Shown: piece after piece, positions 18,950 to 26,706 of the stretch | Layout of the letters: each line of letters starts with the position of its first letter | How positions within the stretch are numbered: the stretch's first letter is position 1 | NCBI GenBank assembly: GCA_905221605.1 | Contig: CAJNDS010000918.1 | Location: 25,001-51,706 of the forward strand | Direction: 5' to 3' | Source of the DNA: Symbiodinium natans | Taxonomy: Eukaryota; Sar; Dinophyceae; Suessiales; Symbiodiniaceae | DNA length: 26,706 nt | The notes under the pieces: generated by a model | The model's input: the letters and a program-made list of their open reading frames with translations, nothing else | Told to the model about the DNA's origin: nothing | The model's database searches: none | Program-made: the position numbers and the translations under genes

Positions 18950-21900
18950 GTTGGCACACGATGGCCAGATGCGGAAGTCCGGAGAGCCTTACATTGTGCA
19001 TCCTGTTGCTGTGGCAGCTTGTCCGCAAAGGCAGATTCAACCCCATGATGCAGTCCTCGTGCTCAGCGAGGGGTTTGTACCAAGATGGTCATTCCTCAGG
19101 CAGAGCTACTGGCGTTGCTGAAGGCACAGGGCCACACCTCTGATCGGTCATTGTCTTGTGGTAGACGCTCGAATTGTTGAGTCTAAGTTGGATCAACGTC
19201 TCCTTGCATGTAGTTCAGCCATGCGTTGGTTGCCGATATCGGTTCGGTTGAACGTGCTCGCGTTGAAACAGCGTGCACGCAAAACTGGGCTTTTTCCGCT
19301 TGGGACAAAAGGGGCTATAGGTTGGTCTGCGGCACGTCTGCTCTCGAAGCGCGGTTCTCCTAGACGCGGCGCGGCACACATGTTGGGTTGGAATCGCACT
19401 CTCACCCTAGCCTCCGTTAGGTCAACATGCGGGTTTTTTGGCCTTGTCATTTGCGTCGCAGATCAAAATCTGTAGATCGTCCCATCTGCCAGATCGTACC
19501 GAAGCCATGGTCCAAACCACGTTCCCGCCACAGTCACGTGATGTCACGTGCACATGTAGGCCGTTAAGACGCTCAGTGTCGCAAACTGCTCGACATCACA
19601 CCTGCTTCAACTGCAGTCTCCCATGCGCACGCTAGGTGTTTAATGGTGTCCACATGTCACACCCAACAGAAGATCACAGGAACACTGGTTTCGCCCTAGA
19701 CGAGGGAACATGTGATGCGAGAGGTGCAGGTGGACGTCATCGTTGGCGGCTTGCTTTCAGGCTGCAATGAAGTTTTTGTGCTGGAACCACTCTTTCAACC
19801 CTCTTGCTTGGGGGCAACCCCGGTAGTACCCCTCTTCCCCCCCTTGTTAGTTTGTGGGCTCGAGGTTAGGGTTTTCGAGCTTTGGCTCAGGGCCTTTCAT
19901 TTTGCCCCCGCTGGGATCACGAAAGGAACATCTGTGGAACGCCCCAAAAGCATCCTGGGTAAGATGCTCCTGGCTGATTTGGCTGGAGAGCCAAGCAAAA
20001 AGCGCGGGAAGCGGCGAGATGGACTCGAAGAACCTGTTGAAGTAGATGCATGTGGATGCTTTGTTGGATTCTGTTGCTTGATTTTGAGTTGATTTTGTGT
20101 TGATTGATTTTGTGGTTATGCGGGCTTCATCAAAGATTTGTTCATGGCAGGCTGAGATCGGAAGCCCAGGCAAATTCATCGCGAAATGCATGACACAATT
20201 GCCGCACCTCGTATTCATCAATCCTCCCTGGCGGCTTCCGAGCGCACATGCACATGCACGCACACGCACGCACGCACACACACACACACATGTCTCTCAC
20301 TTAATCTTACACACTCACCCATCCACCCACCCGCCCTCCCTCCCACCCACCCACCCACCCATGCGCACATGCGCACGCCCGCACTCATGCAAGCAGACAT
20401 GCCTGCACGTGCCGCACGTGCGGGCACACGCGCACACCACACTGCTCCCTGCCTGAAACCTATTGCTCATTCTTATTTGGGTTTATATTTTTGGGGGGCC
20501 CAGGTTTAAGTGAGGCACACGGGTTGCACACCCGCGAAACCCGACCGAAACATACCCCCGAAAAATACCCCGTAACATGCCCCCGAAATTGCAGGTGAAG
20601 TAGCTCATGATGCCGTGAAACATTTCCGAAACATACCCGTGAAACATACCCTGATCTCAACACTTGTCGCCCGCCCCCCCATTATAACACAAACTATTTC
20701 GGGGTTGAACTCAAGCATTCGGAAGCGACACTTGCCGGAACAAGGGGCCTTAAGTGCCACCAACGCCCTTCTCATTTAGAAGTTGCTGTGGTTGTGCCAC
20801 AAACACATCAGAGCACCCGAGCGCCCGGGGACGCATGGGGAGTCCGCAAAGTTTTGCCGAGGCTTCATGACACTGTCGAAGACAACCCAAACATTCACTT
20901 CGAGGACTTGGAGGAGATCTTCGGGCCCGACGTCCGTCGCCCTTGGACGTGCATATTAGAAGCTCCGGAAAGCTCACACGCTATCAGCCAACGTGGCAGC
21001 AAAATGACGTTTTGTGTATCAGCCGCTAAGCATGCCAAGGCATCGTGGAAGGAGAGACAAAGGCTTCAAAGCGGACGGCATTGGGCGGACGTGGTGACTG
21101 GAGCCGACGCTACACATCTCTGTCCAGCGCTTTCGCCGTGCGGGCTATGAGTTGTTGAGCTTGACCACCATTCGAACACAGAAGAAGGACAGCGCCTGAT
21201 GATGCAAACACAAAGGTTTAACATCTTCTTTGGCAAGCAGACACCTTCATCCACATCGAGAGATGTTGGCAAGGCCCGAGAACAAGCAGAAAATCTGCGA
21301 GAGCAGTCCTCAGATCTGTCACGCAGCACATGCACTCTCATGCAGACTTCCTGAGACGGACAAAATGTCGCACCAAAAGCACATGCAGGGCATTCCAACT
21401 CTGCGGGCAGTTGCTCAATATCCTTTGGCACATTGACGTTGGCTGCTGGCCCAGACATCGAACGGGCACAACTAAGGACATGTTTCTGGCCATGGCTGAT
21501 GACTATCGCGTCATCCTGGTGAAGCTTGCAGTTCATGTCTCAGCACGGCAGCATTCGCATTTTCAGGATCAAGCGGCCACTACAGCTACAGTAGAAATTG
21601 ACCAAAAAGACCACCCAGGATCGCTTGCACAACATGCGCACCCTCCAGTTCATGCAGCTTGGTGCCAGAGCAGTTGGGTGGAGCGTTTGGCAGCACTTTT
21701 TACTTTTTCAGAGAGAGAGAGAGAGCAAGCGGAGAGACCAAAGATGCTATAAGCAGCAAATGTTTGTTTGTTCCCACGCCGCCCTCAGAAGGTGTGGCGC
21801 CCAAGCGAATTTTTGTCCAAGACGCAAATCACAAAAAGAGCCCAAATGCAGCTTGTTGTGCAAGCATTTTCAGGCGCAAAAAAAATATTCCACTTCAAAG

Positions 21901-22450
21901 ACAAAGATTTTCGGGAAGAAAACCTATAAGGCATGGTCAATTACAGGGGCTTGCACGTCCCTGTGCAGGTTTCAGGGTACCCATAAAGCGACAGACGGGT
22001 GGAGAACGCAAGTGTTCTTCGGGAGCAGCACGACAACCAGCAAATAGCACTCAACATCGACAACCTGCTTTGAACCACTTTGTTGGATCATGTTGGGTCT
22101 ACTTTTGACACGCAACGATGCCATCTAACAAGTCGACAATGTTGCCTGTGTCGATGGCTCCGAATCAGAAGGTATGCAGGTGGCCCGAATGGGCTGCAAA
22201 CGTCGCAGGTTAGACTCGCATGCATCAAAACCGTCTAGGCAGGCAACCTACCCAAATCAAGTGCTGAGGCCGGAGAGGAAGCGCAAGACGATCGCAGCAG
22301 AAACGCTTGCAGCTTTCATGCACCCCAGACGTTCGCTCAGTTGTTTTTGTTAGTCAGGTTTGCCACCGCTGAACTCGTGTCTCAGGTGGTTTTTGCACAG
22401 CTTGCGCACCGGCTTGGTGTGTGGCTGTTCAAAACCGAGCTCGAGGATTT
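18950..22450 (+). CDS. RSH part 1: HD (p)ppGpp hydrolase domain and following helices
   Basis: Exon 18950-19013 reads AHDGQMRKSGEPYIVHP. Exons 19100-19152 and 20862-20931 join to give LLHDTVED, then FEDLEEIFG. The 16 residues between the first exon's HPVAVA and LLHD equal the spacing in E. coli SpoT. The exon ending at 21300 reads AREQAENLR; the next two give MFLAMADDYRVILVKLA and DRLHNMRTLQF; 22269-22308 gives KRKTIAAETL; 22386-22450 gives LAHRLGVW and ELED. The metal and catalytic residues known for the family (Arg of RKSGEPY, His of HP, His-Asp, Glu-Asp, Asn of AENLR) are all present, so the hydrolase looks functional. The family motif VxGVTK between FGPD and AENLR was not found. Confidence 0.85.
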
Positions 22451-25400
22451 GTATTCGCCTGAGAACCAGCACACTTGGCCCGAGGGAAAACGAGCATGAC
22501 GCACCACAGCACCAAGCACGGCACCCGAGGTCTTTCAAGTATCTTTACCCGACTGCCTCTTGAAGTGATAGTTCTTGCGACACCAGCCACAGAGCTATCT
22601 CAGCAGCTGAGGAGTTTCGTCGACTCGACAAGCTGCTTAGCATGAGGCGGGCACAGATTCTTGAATGCAATTCATAAGCCGACGCGCAGCATGACGTCGT
22701 CACTGAAGAAAATTCAAACAACAAGTGTGTCAAACTTGTGGCGCGTTTGGTGTAAGGTACACATCAACTTTGGCGGCAGCCACGCATGATTTTTCTGAGA
22801 TCCTGAGGCAGGGGTTGTTCGGAACCTCGGGATGTCTCAAAAGACTCACTGCAGTTGCTGGACGTCCCTGAAGGGAAGATGCGACTTTCAAGGAGCGCAA
22901 TATCAGGCTAGAGATTACCGGAAGGGAGCGGCTGGCTTGAGAGTCAAGATCTCCATGTAAGCCACTGCAGTTAATGCATACCATAGCTCTGTAGGTTCTC
23001 GCAGCTAAGGAAAGGCATGTATTCGCTATGGGAGAAGATGCGCAGAAACGCAAAATACCAAAACAACATTGCCTTTTGATTTAAGAGCCCATTGCCGTAA
23101 GGATATCTGCACAAAGAGGAAGGAAGTCAGACTTCAACACGCTAAGGACAATATTGATGACATCATCGCGCTCCGAGTGGTGCTGGATATTGAACGGTAC
23201 GAAAATGAAAGCGATGATGAGTTCTCAAAGCGTGGAGCTAGCTTTTGCTACCATGCCTTGACTTTGGTGCGGAAGCTCCCGAACTGGTCAGGCTCCCTGA
23301 CTGCACGTGATCATGGTAATACGTGTCCTGACAGACCGCCCAACATGACTTGCACAGACTGTGGTGCAAGACGAAAACCGACCTGCGTGCCAAATGCAGC
23401 AGCAATAGACTCAGACTTCATTGTTAGACTTCTACACACCTCGATAGTTTTGACTTGTCTCACGGCTGCAAACTTCCAAGGAGGCGAAAGTCTCAAGAAC
23501 TACATTGCTTTCCCGAAGCCAAACGGTGCGGTACGCGATTCGATGTTGCTGATCATTTCTGTGCTTCATAAGGGGGCGATGCAATTTGTGGCAGTGGCAG
23601 GTTACCAATCACTGCATGTGACCTTCATTCATCATGATGCTCCAGTGCCTTTGGAAATACAGATTCGAACCCGGCAAATGCACGAAGTTGCCGAGTCCAA
23701 GCCTCAGAAAGAACATGAACAGTGACCGTGTGTCCAGAAGATAGGGAGACCCTGCAGGATAAATATGTGGGCCTTTGCTGAAGCAGTACCGTGCCGAGGT
23801 ACGGCATGGCTGCACATTGGGTTTACAAGGACGAGCAGCGAGATGACGGTGAGCAATGCAAGACCATGCCTTAGCAACTGACGAAGTAGCGTGTGCACGC
23901 AGAAGCCATGCATGCACTATGTAAGCACGTGTAAACGGCACAGCCCTACTGTGTGTCATTGCCATCGTGCGCATGCGAAACTTGTGTCAGCACTTCAACA
24001 ATCAGCAGCATTCAGCACCCCAGTCTCCACTCTAGGTCCAAGATGCGCAGCCGACGAGTCGCATGGTTGGAGTCACTTGCAGACAAAGCGGCTGGGGCCA
24101 AAAGCTAGCCAGAGCAGACAGCAGGAGCCTTTGTAAGCTTATCCTCAGGATGGAGATTTGCGAAAAGATGCGCAACAGTTCGTTGAAGAGGCGCGGCACC
24201 ACTTCATACACCTGCCAGCGGAAGAAGCCTGCCCGGACAGGTTTTGCGTGATGAGCTGGGGAGAAGGTGCATTTGCAAAAGCTGTTCGTGTAAACCTGCT
24301 GATTGACTTATTAACCGCCGACACTTGGGGTTCTTTCAGTTCCTACTGTAGTAAAGCAGCACTGGCTTCAAGAAAATGAATCCGACAGCAACGCCACTGT
24401 TTGTCGTCGTACCCATCGTGGTCCATGCATCTCTCTTCGACTCAGTCATCACAGCCTGCAACCCAATGACGCCACTGAGAGTGTACAGTAGCGAGAGAGA
24501 GAGAGAGAAAAAAATTTAAAAATAAAACAGAAGCAGTTATGAGTTTTGACCATAAGTTTGCATCTGCATCGCGACATCCCCCCCCGCAGAGCACAAAGGT
24601 CCCACAGCAAATCCTTCTTTCATCAAGACTGCAAGCTTGAACAAATGCATGCCACTAACGCGCCATCGGCAAAATGTTGAGCCAAAAGTGGTTTGGGGCC
24701 GACGTGGTTGACCTCCTGGTCATCTTGGCAGCTCCCACGGCGATCAACGGGGCGAAGCGACCACTCAAAGCAGAGCCTTGGCGATCCCGGGAATATTTGG
24801 ACAGACCGCTGTGACATCAGCCTATTCGAGTCTATTGTGGCGATAGCGCAGAAAGTGCTTTCCGAACCCTATGGTTTCCTGAGATTCCTGAGAGCACGGA
24901 CTTAATCGTTGGCAGACGCGTGCACTTCTCGGCCAGGAAAAGCGTTCGCATCAATCACTCATCAATTCCTACCCCCGAGATCCCTCAGATCCACAATATC
25001 TAAAGAAGTGTGCCCAATCGCAACAGATGCTCATACCACTACATCACTACATGCAACGAGGTGCTTTGTCTTCTTGAGAGATGGAACTATCATGAATTTA
25101 TCAAGCTACTCGGCTGCGCCTTTGAGGAGTGGAATGTCGGTCGCAAAGAAAGCTTTTGGCGTAAACTTGTTGAGAGCTGAGGAGGCTGCACTGCGCTGGA
25201 CGCTGCCTTCAAGATTCATTCTGAGGTGCCACGCTACGCATCGCAGCAGTGCCAACTCACAGTCAGATGAAAGATCAACTTTAGGTTGGGCTGCACATGG
25301 TGCACGCCGTGATAAATGACAAGAAGGCCGGGTCTCCAGCAAAAGTTTTACATGATGCATCCCACATTGATGCCATTGTGAGAAAGAGGAAAGGTGCAAT

Positions 25401-25940
25401 TGTTTCTTTCAGGTGCCTCCTTTCTATCAGCTCCAGAATGGGGACCGTGCCTTTCACCGCTGTTAAGACAAGGTTTGGACCAGCAGACAACCCTTTCTTA
25501 GACTAGGTCAGATGAGTTACGTTCACAGCAGGCTGGCATTATGGTTTGTGAGGGATCATGCTCAGACGTCTTCCTGATATTGAACGGAGTTGCAACTCGG
25601 CTGGGCCCCCCCATGGCCAAGGCGTCAACATCGTTACATCGGATGATGCTTCCCCGCCGAGAGAATGGTTTCATAGCTGCAACAACAGCAGCAAGCGTGA
25701 CCTGAAGTGCGCCGCAACTCCTTTCCATGGAGGTTGGCATACGCATTTCTTCGATCCACACGGAACAAACTTGCTGCCTATTTTAGAAGAAGCAAGAAGG
25801 ACCTGCAAAGTGATGTTCCCCAGGCTTCAGTACACGAGAAAAGCACACAACAATTGCAGGACAAAGAACGTGCAGTTGATCTCGCGGCAGCTTTGGCGAC
25901 AGCTGCGACAGCAGCAGCTGCAATACCACTCGTGCACTGA
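18950..25940 (+). CDS. RelA/SpoT homologue (RSH), (p)ppGpp hydrolase/synthetase, about 23 exons
   Basis: Exons by conservation, phase and splice dinucleotides: 18950-19013, 19100-19152, 20862-20931, (unresolved), about 21270-21300, 21477-21530, 21619-21653, 22269-22308, 22386-22450, 22530-22554, 22612-22662, 22907-22956, 23010-23041, 23127-23291, 23484-23525, 23601-23694, 23799-23834, 24036-24078 (or 24087), 24149-24240, 25061-25104, 25182-25225, 25285-25326, 25413-25446, 25622-25667, 25733-25940. Domain order HD, synthetase, TGS is that of long RSH enzymes. Most joins restore family spacing to within a residue. TGA at 25938 ends the last exon about 45 residues after the last TGS-linked helix, so the C-terminal ACT region is absent or lies on exons not found. 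N-terminal exons and start codon are not identified. RSH enzymes control the alarmone (p)ppGpp; a plastid location is likely from the family, not shown. Confidence 0.85.
20237..20440. repeat. (CA)n, (CCAC)n and GCAC-rich simple repeats
   Basis: GCACACGCACGCACGCACAC leads into (CA)n to about 20289, then CCCACCCACCCATC repeats (20317-20362), then alternating GCGCACATGCGCAC segments and CACGTGCCGCACGTGCGGGC. The alternating purine-pyrimidine stretches could adopt Z-DNA. All of it lies inside RSH intron 2. Confidence 0.85.
20543..20655. repeat. Degenerate minisatellite with unit CCGAAACATACCC
   Basis: CGAAACATACCCC, CGAAAAATACCCCG, GTAACATGCCCCCG, GTGAAACATTTC, CGAAACATACCCG and TGAAACATACCC follow one another with a spacer near 20590-20615. 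The unit is 13-16 bp. The - strand reads as Gly-Tyr-Val-Ser-Arg-type repeats, a by-product. Within RSH intron 2. Confidence 0.7.
22530..23834 (+). CDS. RSH part 2: (p)ppGpp synthetase domain
   Basis: Exon 22530-22554 (25 bp) gives SFKYLYP. Exon 22612-22662 gives EFRRLDKLLSMRRAQIL. Exon 22907-22956 gives AAGLRVKIS. Exon 23010-23041 gives MYSLWEKM. Exon 23127-23291 gives DDIIALRVVLD and CYHALTLVRKLP. Exon 23484-23525 gives YIAFPKPNG. Exon 23601-23694 gives YQSLHVTF and LEIQIRTRQMHEVAE. Exon 23799-23834 gives YGMAAHWVYK. Key family residues are present: Asp of DIIALR, Tyr of NGYQSLH, Glu of EIQIRT, Lys of EKM. Two deviations: the RxKD/ExDD specificity motif reads S-L-K-N, and the GRPKH motif before YSLW reads S-M-K-G in my join. 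Activity or metal preference may differ. Confidence 0.85.
24036..25940 (+). CDS. RSH part 3: linker helices, TGS domain and C-terminal tail
   Basis: Exon 24036 onward gives RRVAWLESL (family WLRxLL linker). Exon 24149-24240 gives KDAQQFVEEARHHF. Exon 25061-25104 gives CFVFLRDGTIMNL. Exon 25182-25225 gives CTALDAAFKIHSE. Exon 25285-25326 gives VGLHMVHAVINDKK. Exon 25413-25446 gives VPPFYQLQNGD. Exon 25622-25667 gives VNIVTSDDASPPRE. Exon 25733-25940 gives LAYAFLRSTRNKLAAYFRRS. These follow the TGS order seen in bacterial RSH almost residue for residue. TGS domains sense regulators such as stalled ribosomes or acyl carrier protein. After the RNKL helix the frame runs through a Gln/Lys-rich then Ala-rich tail to TGA. 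Confidence 0.8.
24241..25060 (+). other. RSH intron of 820 bp (GT-AG)
   Basis: Inferred because joining 24240 to 25061 gives Asp-Arg-Cys-Phe-Val-Phe, the start of TGS. It holds (GA)n followed by an A-rich run near 24490-24530 and no recognisable coding motif. Confidence 0.6.
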
Positions 25941-26706
25941 GGCATTTTGCAGATTGTTCAGAATCATGGCAAGTCTGGAATCTGAAGGCAAGCAACAAAG
26001 TATTTCATTCGTGCGTAAGACATAGCTGCTTTCGAGCTGTCGTGCTCATAAAAGTTTGGCAGGGCCTGTTTCACCGGAGTTGCGACTTTTTTCATTCTGC
26101 GCACTGTCCGATGCAAGAGGTTGATGACGTACAACTTCTTGCAAGGGGCATGTTGATAACTATCGCGCCGCAGTTTGGTCACCCCCTGCCCCGAAAGCCA
26201 TTAAACGGCCGTGGACAGCTGATGTCTTTTGAAACTGCAGAAGATTCAAGGATGCATTGGGAGGGTGGACTGCGATGAGGGCGACCTTTCAGCTGACTGA
26301 GATGCGGCATCGGGCAGACATGTGTGCAAATCAATTGGTTAGCCACTGGCTCGCCTTCGCAGAGATGGTTTCATCACTGTACACACTGTATGCGTAAGAG
26401 TGCATCGTTGGAGATGCCCCAAGCCATGTCTACAAGATGAGCAACAGACCAGCTTGAGGGTGCTAACTCTAAACTTTGCACGGCGGTTTGCGCAGGCCGT
26501 GCTTGAAAAAGACGCGCACCGGCAAAGCGGCTGCAAGGCACCGATGCGCTCTACACCATACGGCATAGCACCGCCTTTCAATGTGTTAAATGTCAACGAG
26601 AACCCTCTTTGTTGGAGATTAATTAATTCTCATCTCCCATCTTTGGCTCTCGGATAATAGCATAATAAAATCCTAGCCAGCGAACTTCATTTGTAAGAAA
26701 TGTAAT
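25941..26706. other. Unassigned stretch downstream of the RSH stop
   Basis: Short frames on both strands without a recognised motif. It could hold the RSH 3' UTR or further C-terminal exons (zinc-finger/ACT part of RSH). I looked for a CCxPxPGD-type RSH zinc-finger motif and did not find a convincing one. Confidence 0.4.

Larger units (their letters stand above)
19153..20861 (+). other. Large intron 2 of the RSH gene (GT-AG, 1709 bp)
   Basis: Splicing from TT|GTCTTG to GCCGAG|G is what restores LLHDTVED across the exons. The intron holds a (CA)n tract and minisatellite (listed separately), a run of pyrimidines near 19826-19845, a telomere-like GGTTAGGG near 19863, and many short frames with no recognisable motif. 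A frame from about 19730 reads VDVIVGGLLSGCNE after an AG|G, possibly a stray PPR-like piece. Confidence 0.65.

Noticed and set aside
19887-19902. GCTTTGGCTCAGGG, similar to the 3' half of the spliced leader
   Set aside because: Short and imperfect match inside an RSH intron, with no downstream gene in register.
20460-20663. - strand frame with Gly-Tyr-Val-Ser-Arg-like repeats
   Set aside because: It is a translation of the CCGAAACATACCC minisatellite in an intron.
23661-23671. GGGTTCGAATC on the - strand, a tRNA B-box-like string
   Set aside because: It lies in the RSH exon encoding QIRT; no A box or acceptor stem is found at the right distance.

Overview
The window looks like nuclear DNA of a dinoflagellate, possibly Symbiodiniaceae-like. 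Three things seen in the sequence support this. Conserved proteins are split into many tiny exons. The introns inferred from protein conservation use GC and GA donors as well as GT, and almost all acceptors read AG|G. The window also carries pentatricopeptide-repeat (PPR) exons, much simple-sequence DNA and low gene density. No 22-nt spliced leader was found. All gene calls lie on the + strand.

Layout. 1-932: a 57-bp minisatellite followed by about 600 bp of trinucleotide microsatellite. 933-3799: unassigned DNA with short degenerate repeats. 3800-4618: a RING-H2 E3 ligase gene, readable as one open frame. 4857-6235: a (GA)n block, then a cluster of a 120-230 bp dispersed repeat in both orientations. 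7059-13612: scattered PPR-like exons, best preserved at 13307-13612, with GC-hairpin/microsatellite modules at 8095-8510. 13613-17640: mostly unassigned, with weak candidate exons. 17641-18812: C-rich repeats on both sides of an AT-rich block whose two halves carry the same short repeat in opposite orientation. 18950-25940: the main gene.

The main gene is a RelA/SpoT homologue (RSH, (p)ppGpp hydrolase/synthetase). I rebuilt it by hand from about 23 exons in the canonical order HD hydrolase, synthetase, TGS. Exons are mostly 25-165 bp and introns mostly 53-250 bp, with three longer ones. Most joins restore the canonical spacing of the family to within a residue. One stretch of the HD domain (20932 to about 21270) and the N-terminus are unresolved. 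The family makes and degrades the alarmone (p)ppGpp; in photosynthetic eukaryotes it usually acts in the plastid, but no targeting peptide is visible here.

Exon boundaries are inferences from codon phase, splice dinucleotides and family conservation; transcript data would settle them.
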